Positions 1 through 5,447 of a DNA stretch of 7,682 nucleotides are shown here, piece by piece. Numbering within the stretch: position 1 is the first letter of the stretch; every line of letters starts with the position of its first letter. The notes beneath the pieces were generated by a model that was not told the origin of the DNA, did not search any database, and saw only the letters and a list, made by a program, of their open reading frames with translations. The position numbers and the translations under genes were made by a program. Source of the stretch: Oscillospiraceae bacterium (GTDB lineage Bacteria > Bacillota > Clostridia > Oscillospirales > Ruminococcaceae); NCBI GenBank assembly GCA_902798675.1, contig CADBXQ010000091.1, positions 1-7,682 of the forward strand. The letters are read 5' to 3'.

Positions 1-585
1 ATCCTGCTTTGGGGGCCTTTGGCGATTGTCATTCTTTTTCAAAATGAGCTGCGGCGTGTTTTGGAACATGTTGGGCGTGTTAAAATGGGCGGACGATTCA
101 GGAATTTTCTATTTAGTGAACATTCAAGCAACAAAACCAAATTTGATCGAATTATATATAAAATTGCCAATGTGTGTGAAGATATGTCTAAATCAAAAAC
201 TGGGGCTATTATAATTTTTGAGCGAAAGACAAAACTTGCAGACATTATAGAAACCGGCGTTGAACTAAATGCAGACATAAGCGAAGAGCTTTTTTTAAAT
301 TTATTTTTTAAAAATTCGCCGCTTCATGACGGGGCAGTTGTTGTTAGGGACAGCAGAATCATCGCTGCTGGTTGCTTTTTGCCCAAGCCTTCAAAGGAAG
401 AATATATATCAAGGGGTTTAGGCTCAAGACACAGGGCGGCAATTGGAATGAGCGAAATTTCAGACGCGATTGTTTTGGTTGTTTCCGAAGAAACCGGCTG
501 GATTTCTGTTGCTGAAGACGGCGTTTTAAAGCGAGATCTCAGCAGGATTGACGTTATTTCATATTTAAAGGATGGCCTAGTTTGA
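1..585 (+). CDS. cdaA: Diadenylate cyclase CdaA (DAC domain), 5'-truncated by window edge
   Basis: CdaA makes cyclic di-AMP from two ATP at the inner face of the membrane. The frame is open from base 1 to TGA at 583-585 and gives 194 residues, against about 270 for the family. The missing part is most of the N-terminal membrane region. The first visible residues (ILLWGPLAIVILFQNELRR) are the end of the last membrane helix and the typical FQxELRR junction into the DAC domain. Both catalytic DAC motifs are present: DGA at 328-336 (in LHDGAVVV) and RHR at 427-435 (in GSRHRAAIG), followed by the conserved SEETG segment. An internal TTG at 19 is not the true start because homology continues to the edge. 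cdaR follows after 24 nt, the usual operon partner. I see no defect in the visible part. Confidence 0.96.
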   Translation: MLLWGPLAIVILFQNELRRVLEHVGRVKMGGRFRNFLFSEHSSNKTKFDRIIYKIANVCEDMSKSKTGAIIIFERKTKLADIIETGVELNADISEELFLNLFFKNSPLHDGAVVVRDSRIIAAGCFLPKPSKEEYISRGLGSRHRAAIGMSEISDAIVLVVSEETGWISVAEDGVLKRDLSRIDVISYLKDGLV

Positions 586-609
586 GCAATATGTGGCGCG
601 GAAAGGTGT

Positions 610-1881
610 ATGGAAAAAATGAATAAATTCAGCTTGGATAGAATTTTTTCTAATAAAAAGTTTGCGATTGTTGTTTCGGTTTTTGTTGCGATTATTGCTT
701 GGTTTATCGTTGTTATGGTTAATGACAGTGGGGGAGTTGTGACTGTATATGATGTTCCCATAACTTTTGCGACTGAAAAGACCAAGGCGCAGCAGCTTGA
801 TCTGGACGTCATCAGCATAGAGCCGCGATCTGTTGCGGTTAAAATTCGAGGTCCAAGGTATAAAATAGGCTTAATAACCGAAAAAGATATCGTTGTTTCG
901 CCTGTTTCGATGATCAACGTGACAAGTGATGGAACATATAACATAGCTTTGGTTGCAAGCTTTAAAACTCCTCAACGAGATATTTATATTGATTCGGTCA
1001 TTCCGGAGTCTGCAAGTTTTGTTGTTGACGCTCTGGAAACAAAAGTTGTGACTCTTTCTGCAGATGCTCCAAATGTCAAGATTGAGCCGGGATATATTAG
1101 CGATGAATCTGTCTGTCAGCCTGAAAAGCTTGTTGTTAGCGGGCCTAAAAAGAGCATGGACAAGCTTGATTATATTAAACTTGAAGTTAATGCGAGCGCG
1201 AGCCTGAATTCTTCTAAAACTTTTGAAGCTGCTTTAAAATTTATATCTGTTGATGGCGTTGAGATGGACTCTTCACTTTTTAAATATAACAGTGATATTG
1301 AATTTAAAGTCAGCGTCCCTGTATATAAAGAAAAGCAGGTTCCTTTGAAGGTTATGTATAAAAATGCGCCAAATCACTTAAACCTTGATTTGCTCAATGC
1401 GTCGATCAATCCATCCAGCATCAATATTGCGGGCTCTCCGGATTTGCTGGATAATATAAGCGAAATAAACATTGGATATATTGATTTGAGGGAGCTTGAG
1501 ATCGGCAAAACTTTTTCATTTTCGCTTAAAGTTCCGTCTGGATATAAAAATGTTGATCAGGTTGATTCGGTTGATGTTTCGTTTGATTCAGGCAATTGGG
1601 GCGCTAGAAAATTTTCGATTGATGATATTAAATTAAACAATGTTCCTGCTGAATATGAGGTTCGAGTTGATTCGCAGGCGATACGGGATGTTAGATTTGT
1701 TGGCCTTGTGGACTATCTAAACAATCTGGACGTTGCCGACATAACCGCAACTTCCGATCTTTCAAATGTTTCGGTTAAAGAAGGAAAGCAGCTGGTTCCG
1801 GTTTCAATTGGAATAATCAACAAAGATGGAGTTTGGGCAGTCGGAGAATATAAATGTTCGATAACTGCTAGAAAAAAATGA
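610..1881 (+). CDS. cdaR: CdaR/YbbR-domain membrane protein, regulator of CdaA
   Basis: CdaR (YbbR) is a membrane-anchored protein whose extracytoplasmic YbbR repeats bind and modulate the diadenylate cyclase. The 423-residue product has a short basic N-terminus, one membrane helix at about residues 18-37 (FAIVVSVFVAIIAWFIVVMV), then beta-rich YbbR-like repeats at roughly 48-115, 145-220 and 235-325 and a more divergent one to the end. Typical marks are the VPI/VPL strand starts (YDVPITF, KQVPLKV) and PxxVxVxGP-like turns (EPRSVAVKIRGP, PEKLVVSGP). The first ATG is at 610; an in-frame stop lies just upstream. The AAAGG at 602-606 is 3 nt from that ATG and 12 nt from the ATG at 619, so either start is possible. 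It lies 24 nt after cdaA and 36 nt before the dehydrogenase, consistent with one transcript. The family assignment rests on position plus domain pattern. Confidence 0.92.
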   Translation: MEKMNKFSLDRIFSNKKFAIVVSVFVAIIAWFIVVMVNDSGGVVTVYDVPITFATEKTKAQQLDLDVISIEPRSVAVKIRGPRYKIGLITEKDIVVSPVSMINVTSDGTYNIALVASFKTPQRDIYIDSVIPESASFVVDALETKVVTLSADAPNVKIEPGYISDESVCQPEKLVVSGPKKSMDKLDYIKLEVNASASLNSSKTFEAALKFISVDGVEMDSSLFKYNSDIEFKVSVPVYKEKQVPLKVMYKNAPNHLNLDLLNASINPSSINIAGSPDLLDNISEINIGYIDLRELEIGKTFSFSLKVPSGYKNVDQVDSVDVSFDSGNWGARKFSIDDIKLNNVPAEYEVRVDSQAIRDVRFVGLVDYLNNLDVADITATSDLSNVSVKEGKQLVPVSIGIINKDGVWAVGEYKCSITARKK

Positions 1882-1896
1882 CTTGTTGTTTAATTT

Positions 1897-1903
1897 AAGG
1901 AGG
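1897..1903 (+). promoter_or_regulatory. Ribosome binding site of the FAD dehydrogenase gene, long spacer
   Basis: AAGGAGG is a near-perfect anti-SD match but lies 14 nt from the ATG at 1918, longer than usual. The spacer is mostly A and T, and no alternative in-frame start lies nearer. The ATG at 1918 is supported by the conserved N-terminal domain beginning there. Confidence 0.65.
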
Positions 1904-1917
1904 TTTTAAAAAATAGT

Positions 1918-3504
1918 ATGGCAATCTTTGTTCCTCAAATTTGCGTTGGACTTAACGTTGCAGAATGTGAAGCGATATCTAAGGCAGCTCGGATTTTGAA
2001 AATTAATTTTTGTGATGTGAAAAATGCGAGTGTTTGCAAAAAATCTGTTGATGCGCGAAGAAAAAACAACATAAGATTAGTCTACACAGTTTGTTTTGAA
2101 TTTAAAGATCCGGGAAAAGAAAGAGCGATTTTGAAAAACAATCCGAGACTTGTCTTGCGGGCTGACGAAAAATCATTGGACATTAAATCTGGAAACGAAA
2201 AGCTCGAGGGGAGGCCGGTTGTTGTTGGATTTGGGCCTGCTGGAATTTTTGCTTCATATATTCTTGCCAAAAATGGATATCGGCCGATTGTTATTGAGCG
2301 GGGGGATGAAATTGACGCCAGGGTTAAAAAGGTTGAGAAATTTTGGAATCAGCGGGTTTTGGATGAAAAGACCAACGTCCAATTTGGAGAGGGCGGAGCG
2401 GGAACATTTTCAGACGGAAAACTCGTCACGAGAATTGGCGATCCGCTTTGCAAGCAAGTCATTGATTTGTTTTTAAAACACGGCGCTCCGGCTGACATAA
2501 AAATAAGGGCCAAGCCCCATATCGGGACGGATTTGCTTCGAAAAATCATAAAATCAATCAGGTTTGAAATCATTTCGCTTGGGGGTCAGATCAGGTTTAA
2601 TGAAAAGCTTGAGCGGATTAATTTTTGCCGAGATCGAGTTTGTTCGATTGTGACGGAAAAAGATGAAATAAAAACGAATGCTTTAATCCTGGCCATTGGC
2701 CACAGCGCGCGCGACACATTTGAAATGCTTGCGCAAAGCGGCGTTAAAATCCAGCCTAAGCCATTTTCGGTTGGGGTTCGGATAGAACATTTGCAAAAAG
2801 ATGTTGAAAAGGCTTTATATGGCGATTTTGCTGGGCATTTTGCGCTTCCCAAGGCAGAGTATGCATATTCACACAGAATCAATGGCCGGGGTGTATACAC
2901 TTTTTGCATGTGTCCTGGAGGGGTTGTTGTTCCTGCGGCTTCGGAGAAATTTGGCGTTGTGACTAACGGAATGAGTGAATATGCGCGCGATGGAGAAAAT
3001 GCTAATTCTGCTTTGGTTGTTGGGGTTTTGGAAAAGGACTTTGGAAGCGAACCTCTTGGCGGAATGTTTTTTCAAAGAAAGATTGAGAGGATGGCTTTTG
3101 AGGCTGGAGGCGGAAAATATTTTGCGCCAATAACAAATGTTGGATCATATCTTAGCGGGGCAACATATAAAGGAGGAAAAGTTAAACCAACATATCATTG
3201 CGGGACAAAAATTTGTGACATAAACAAACTATTTCCAACTTTTGTTAATGACATGTTAAAAGCCGGAATCAGGCAGTTTGACAAAAAATTGAGCGGATTT
3301 GCGGCAAAAGACGCAGTAATAACCGCCCCCGAAACAAGGACAAGCTCACCGATACGAATCCTTCGAGATGATAGGTTTGTTTCGTCGGTTGATGGCCTAT
3401 ATCCTTGCGGTGAAGGGGCGGGATATGCAGGAGGGATAATGAGCGCTGCTGTTGACGGAATAAAGGTTGCGGGGGCGCTGATTCAAAGATTTGCTCCTGA
3501 TTAA
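1918..3504 (+). CDS. FAD-dependent dehydrogenase (COG2509 family)
   Basis: This is a predicted cytoplasmic flavoprotein oxidoreductase of the uncharacterised COG2509 type; its physiological substrate is not known to me. The 528 residues match the family's usual length of about 520-540. An N-terminal domain (residues 1-95) carries the family hallmark of a basic stretch before a beta strand (DARRKNNIRLVYTV). The FAD-binding Rossmann motif follows (PVVVGFGPAGIFAS, GFGPAG at 104-109, with the acidic ERG at 127-129), then FGEGGAGTFSDGKL at about 156-169 and the C-terminal flavin-closing motif GEGAGYAGGI at 498-507. All are intact. This gene often sits beside cdaR in Clostridia, usually with glmM next; here the downstream neighbours are convergent accessory genes. 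Its TAA (3502-3504) overlaps the stop of a minus-strand frame. Confidence 0.93.
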   Translation: MAIFVPQICVGLNVAECEAISKAARILKINFCDVKNASVCKKSVDARRKNNIRLVYTVCFEFKDPGKERAILKNNPRLVLRADEKSLDIKSGNEKLEGRPVVVGFGPAGIFASYILAKNGYRPIVIERGDEIDARVKKVEKFWNQRVLDEKTNVQFGEGGAGTFSDGKLVTRIGDPLCKQVIDLFLKHGAPADIKIRAKPHIGTDLLRKIIKSIRFEIISLGGQIRFNEKLERINFCRDRVCSIVTEKDEIKTNALILAIGHSARDTFEMLAQSGVKIQPKPFSVGVRIEHLQKDVEKALYGDFAGHFALPKAEYAYSHRINGRGVYTFCMCPGGVVVPAASEKFGVVTNGMSEYARDGENANSALVVGVLEKDFGSEPLGGMFFQRKIERMAFEAGGGKYFAPITNVGSYLSGATYKGGKVKPTYHCGTKICDINKLFPTFVNDMLKAGIRQFDKKLSGFAAKDAVITAPETRTSSPIRILRDDRFVSSVDGLYPCGEGAGYAGGIMSAAVDGIKVAGALIQRFAPD

Positions 3505-3695
3505 AGTCTTAGTTTTTTTAAAATAAACTTCTTTATAATGGAAAGAAAGAAGTTGGTTTTTGGCTTATCGCTTTTGGGCTGAGTATTTTGATGGTTGTTG
3601 CTGCCAGAAAGGTTGACGTTCCCAAATTTATTGTTATTTCCATTTCCAACATTTATATTATTGTGCGTGCTATTATCACTTTTTTCAGATTCCAA
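3501..3695 (-). CDS. Out-of-frame second Asn-rich repeat with cationic amphipathic tail
   Basis: This 64-codon frame is probably the detached 3' part of the preceding minus-strand gene rather than a separate gene. It encodes a second copy of the repeat (STHNNINVGNGNNNKFGNV), a polar linker rich in N, Q, P, K and S, and a tail KTNFFLSIIKKFILKKLRL that would form a positively charged amphipathic helix. An in-frame TAA at 3696-3698 sits just before the only upstream start, TTG at 3695, which has GGGGGA about 7 nt before it, so weak independent or coupled initiation cannot be excluded. The frames overlap between 3695 and 3653, and the A6 run (T6 at 3680-3685 on the plus strand) lies in that overlap. 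Its stop TAA shares bases with the dehydrogenase stop on the other strand. Protein-level conservation of the repeat argues it was recently translated. Confidence 0.4.
   Translation of the reverse strand: MESEKSDNSTHNNINVGNGNNNKFGNVNLSGSNNHQNTQPKSDKPKTNFFLSIIKKFILKKLRL
3526..3561. terminator. Weak hairpin between convergent transcripts, possible bidirectional terminator
   Basis: AACTTCTTT (3526-3534) and AAAGAAGTT (3546-3554) form a perfect 9-bp inverted repeat with an 11-nt loop. On the plus strand GG and five T follow. On the minus strand the stem runs into TATTTT. The stem has only two GC pairs, so termination would be inefficient. It lies just after the dehydrogenase stop, where a terminator is expected, but it also sits in the minus-strand frame encoding the cationic tail. 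The inverted repeat is directly visible; its function is inferred. Confidence 0.3.
3615..3678. repeat. Direct repeat copy 1 of 2 (Asn-rich repeat coding DNA)
   Basis: This 64-bp copy matches 3713-3776 at 60 of 64 positions by direct comparison. The period is 98 bp, so the two copies are read in different frames on the minus strand. The first 39 bases are identical; all four mismatches fall in the last 25. Two of the four change no residue or give a conservative I/L change in the encoded repeat. Confidence 0.9.
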
Positions 3696-4111
3696 TTATA
3701 AATCCCCCAATCGACGTTCCCAAATTTATTGTTATTTCCATTTCCAACATTCAAATTATTGTGTGTACTATTATCAATGTTAGTCACGTTACTAGCATTA
3801 ACTTCCCTTAAAAATGCCTTATGCTCTTCAAGCCTCTTGCGATAAGTTTTGATGGACATTAGAATGTTGTCCAAAATCCAATATGTCCTTCCTGAATCGG
3901 GAAGGCAAATAAACTGAATGCAGTTTGCTTTTTCTAACTCTTTAATAAGTCCAATCAATTCGTTCCTTTTGATTTCAGAACCAGCCGCTTTTTCGCTTAA
4001 TATACAGTTTAATATATTAAGCCTCTCGTTGTCGTCTTTAGTTTCATTCCATTTTTGGCAAAGCTCCTCCAGCAAATTTTCAGCGTCTTTTGATAAAATA
4101 GTAAAATTCAA
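3653..4111 (-). CDS. Small protein: winged-helix-like N-terminus plus Asn/Gly-rich repeat, possibly frameshifted
   Basis: I do not recognise a named family. The start chosen is TTG at 4111, with GGAGG at 4120-4124 and an 8-nt spacer. An upstream ATG at 4150 and a TTG at 4183 lie at or before the predicted transcription start (about 4144), so they are unlikely. The product is 152 residues. Residues 1-70 are helix-rich and polar (KDAENLLEELCQKW). Residues 48-82 read like a recognition helix and wing (RNELIGLIKELEKANCIQFI, then SGRTYWIL), suggesting a winged-helix fold. Residues 83-104 form a charged helix. Residues 113-133 are the Asn/Gly-rich segment STHNNLNVGNGNNNKFGNV. The last 19 residues (DWGIYNWNLKKVIIARTII) look unnatural, and the frame closes inside a second copy of the same repeat read out of frame. 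One added base in the A6 run would give a 203-residue protein ending at 3501. It may therefore be a frameshifted gene or one using slippage. Confidence 0.65.
   Translation of the reverse strand: MNFTILSKDAENLLEELCQKWNETKDDNERLNILNCILSEKAAGSEIKRNELIGLIKELEKANCIQFICLPDSGRTYWILDNILMSIKTYRKRLEEHKAFLREVNASNVTNIDNSTHNNLNVGNGNNNKFGNVDWGIYNWNLKKVIIARTII
3713..3776. repeat. Direct repeat copy 2 of 2 (Asn-rich repeat coding DNA)
   Basis: This is the partner of 3615-3678, lying 98 bp away with a 34-bp unique segment between them. On the minus strand it encodes DNSTHNNLNVGNGNNNKFGN in the frame of the main open reading frame. The pair is too small and too few to be a CRISPR array and looks like an intragenic tandem duplication. 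Confidence 0.9.
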
Positions 4112-4150
4112 TTTTGAAACCTCCAAATATTTCCAGTTTTCACATGTCAT

Positions 4151-4179
4151 ATTATAACATTTATGCGTAGTGTTGTCAA
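4151..4179 (-). promoter_or_regulatory. Perfect-consensus sigma-A promoter of the Asn-rich repeat gene
   Basis: Read on the minus strand, TTGACA (4179-4174) and TATAAT (4156-4151) match consensus exactly with a 17-bp spacer. Transcription would start near 4144, leaving a leader of about 33 nt before the TTG at 4111, with GGAGG inside it. This placement decides the start codon of that gene. A TGTCGAA motif lies 6 nt upstream of the -35. Confidence 0.85.
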
Positions 4180-4185
4180 GCAATT

Positions 4186-4192
4186 TTCGACA
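4186..4192 (-). promoter_or_regulatory. TGTCGAA motif (Spo0A-box-like) upstream of promoter
   Basis: TGTCGAA on the minus strand equals the core Spo0A box known from Bacillus and Clostridium. It sits 6 nt upstream of the -35 hexamer, where a regulator could touch RNA polymerase. The same motif occurs at nearly the same place upstream of the other accessory promoter. A 7-mer can arise by chance in AT-rich DNA, so regulation by Spo0A is a hypothesis. Confidence 0.4.
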
Positions 4193-4300
4193 TAAATTTT
4201 CATAATATTTGTGGGCTTGACTGTGGCGTTTCCAACTATTACGATCAGTAATTTCTTCCTAAAATTTTGCATATTTTTTGACGCACAGTATTTTTCCTTG

Positions 4301-5218
4301 TTACTCGCTGCAATCAATGACGTTAACTGGGATTCCCATCTGTTTAATTTTTGCAGCAATTCGTTCCTGTTCTCTTTTTTCGCTTTCACTGTGGTCCTTT
4401 GTTCTTATTATATCAACGCTTTCCACATCATTTTTAAAGCTCAAATCACCGTGAAATTGCAGTTCAAAATAATCCAGAGATGCATCAAGATATTTGATTT
4501 CACTAATGGAGCTCGGGTACTGCGGCAAAAGTTTTCCAGCGTTTATTTGACTTGCCAGCAAACTAACCAAATCTTTAAAATAACCAGGAACACAAACAAT
4601 TTTAGGATCCTTTGCCATGGTTGGGGTTATGCTGTTTTTGCCAAAGTGCCATCTATTATTTAAACTATCACCAATCGTTAATGTTGTTTTGTCCATGAGC
4701 TTGTCTTTTTTGAAGTTCATAATCACATTTCCATAATACTCACTCATATTCCCGGCTGCCTGTTTAAAATTTTTACTCTGCTTGTCTTTACAAGTTAAAT
4801 AACCATATTTTTCATAATCTTTTCCCTCTAACTCGTCTATGTTAATATTGAAAAATTCCGGAGTGGACCATCTTCTAGACAAACATTTTTCATCATATTC
4901 AGAATTTTTATGCAAATCCCACATTCTCTCAACCGAAGATTGAATTTTGTCTTCTTTGATAATGTTTTCAATTAATTCTATATGCGTGTTCATGGAAAAA
5001 TCACACTTTTCAACCGCAGTTTTTAGAAAATTTTCTACTGTTTGTCTTTCCAAGTCACTATATTTCTCAGACTCAATTTTTTGCATATAAACACTGTCGT
5101 GGTGTTTTTGATAGTTTTCCAGTAACTTTGGCTTGGCGGCCTCTGCAAAGCCAGTGAATGTCGATAATATCAGCAAGCTTAAAACGATAAATGACGTAAA
5201 TAATTTAGTTTTTTTCAA
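4301..5218 (-). CDS. Secreted protein with Sec signal peptide; tentative DUF3626/ADP-ribosyltransferase-like C-terminus
   Basis: The start chosen is TTG at 5218, with AAGGAG (5232-5227) 8 nt upstream; it gives 305 residues and a textbook signal peptide: MKKTK, a hydrophobic core at residues 6-24, and AEA|A cleavage near residue 27. A TTG at 5254 would place 12 extra residues and the ribosome binding site inside the gene. The mature part is hydrophilic with five cysteines (72, 112, 143, 209, 303) and no further membrane segment, so it is probably released or wall-associated. Residues 136-257 contain an order of motifs, KYGYLT, EYYGNVIMNFKK, DKTTLTIGDSLNN, and DYFELQFHGDLS with DVESVDII after it, that recalls DUF3626 and ADP-ribosyltransferase-like proteins (RPxYGxLN, RTTFTxGDS, ExQxHGxVxLxxDVE). 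That similarity is from memory, and the function is unproven. The gene has its own promoter far upstream and a 180-nt leader. Confidence 0.85.
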   Translation of the reverse strand: MKKTKLFTSFIVLSLLILSTFTGFAEAAKPKLLENYQKHHDSVYMQKIESEKYSDLERQTVENFLKTAVEKCDFSMNTHIELIENIIKEDKIQSSVERMWDLHKNSEYDEKCLSRRWSTPEFFNINIDELEGKDYEKYGYLTCKDKQSKNFKQAAGNMSEYYGNVIMNFKKDKLMDKTTLTIGDSLNNRWHFGKNSITPTMAKDPKIVCVPGYFKDLVSLLASQINAGKLLPQYPSSISEIKYLDASLDYFELQFHGDLSFKNDVESVDIIRTKDHSESEKREQERIAAKIKQMGIPVNVIDCSE

Positions 5219-5257
5219 TTTATATTCTCCTTCAAAGTTTATTTTTATTTTCAATAT

Positions 5258-5273
5258 TCACATTAACATGTGA
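5258..5273. repeat. 16-bp dyad in the leader of the secreted-protein gene
   Basis: TCACAT (5258-5263), TAAC, ATGTGA (5268-5273) is a perfect 6-bp inverted repeat with a 4-nt centre, 40 nt upstream of the TTG start and downstream of both candidate promoters. It could be an operator for a dimeric regulator or a small mRNA hairpin. A dyad of this size also occurs by chance in AT-rich DNA. Confidence 0.35.
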
Positions 5274-5304
5274 GACTATTGTCATTATTAGTTATGTTGC
5301 GGGG

Positions 5305-5333
5305 ATTAATTTTTTTTAAAGATCTTCTGTCAA
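5305..5333 (-). promoter_or_regulatory. Possible second promoter for the secreted-protein gene
   Basis: On the minus strand a perfect TTGACA (5333-5328) is followed after 17 bp by ATTAAT (5310-5305), four of six matching the -10 consensus. It would shorten the leader to about 80 nt. It lacks the TGTCGAA block of the main promoter and is much weaker at -10. Confidence 0.25.
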
Positions 5334-5406
5334 CTTTTTTGCGCGACCTTGGATAAGGGTATAAAATTTAAATTTAAAATCCATAAATTACAACTAATTT
5401 CACTAT

Positions 5407-5435
5407 ATTATAACATCTTCAAATAATATTGTCAA
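5407..5435 (-). promoter_or_regulatory. Perfect-consensus sigma-A promoter of the secreted-protein gene
   Basis: On the minus strand TTGACA (5435-5430) and TATAAT (5412-5407) match consensus exactly with a 17-bp spacer, as in the promoter at 4151-4179. Transcription should start near 5400, leaving a leader of about 180 nt before TTG at 5218. No convincing riboswitch fold or leader gene is visible in that leader. TGTCGAA lies 5 nt upstream of the -35. Confidence 0.85.
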
Positions 5436-5440
5436 TGATT

Positions 5441-5447
5441 TTCGACA
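5441..5447 (-). promoter_or_regulatory. TGTCGAA motif (Spo0A-box-like) upstream of promoter
   Basis: The motif is identical to that at 4186-4192 and sits 5 nt upstream of the -35, within the conserved block ATTTATGTCGAA (minus strand). Recurrence at the same place upstream of both accessory promoters makes a shared regulator plausible. Spo0A is the best-known protein with this site, but nothing in this window shows that Spo0A exists in the organism. Confidence 0.4.

Larger units (their letters stand above)
4149..4216. repeat. Promoter cassette copy A (diverged direct repeat)
   Basis: Copy A aligns with 5405-5471 in identical blocks of 12, 7, 12, 12 and 4 bases (ATATTATAACAT, TTTGTCAA region, TTCGACATAAAT, TCATAATATTTG, GGGC), while the promoter spacer has diverged to about 4 of 12. 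One base is inserted between the -35 and the TGTCGAA motif relative to copy B. Conservation is concentrated at the -10, the -35 and the upstream element, as expected of functional sites under selection. Similarity fades after about 4220. Confidence 0.8.

Noticed and set aside
324..944. 206-codon frame antisense to cdaA and cdaR
   Set aside because: Shadow of two clearly coding genes; the product is low-complexity S/T/I-rich and has no start signal.
3676..3690. Canonical -1 programmed frameshift heptamer (A AAA AAG)
   Set aside because: The bases AAAAAAG are present, but the reading phase is CTG AAA AAA GTG, which does not fit X XXY YYZ, and I see no stimulatory stem downstream. Slippage remains possible but is not canonical.
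3615..3776. CRISPR-like repeats
   Set aside because: There are only two copies, 64 bp long with a 34-bp gap, and they encode a protein repeat; no cas genes or leader are present.
4147..4389. 80-codon minus-strand frame after the secreted-protein gene
   Set aside because: It overlaps the 3' end of the secreted-protein gene and runs through promoter copy A; it has no ribosome binding site of note and looks like chance.
4211..4663. 150-codon plus-strand frame antisense to the secreted-protein gene
   Set aside because: Shadow frame rich in F, I and N, as expected from reading AT-rich coding DNA backwards; no ribosome binding site.
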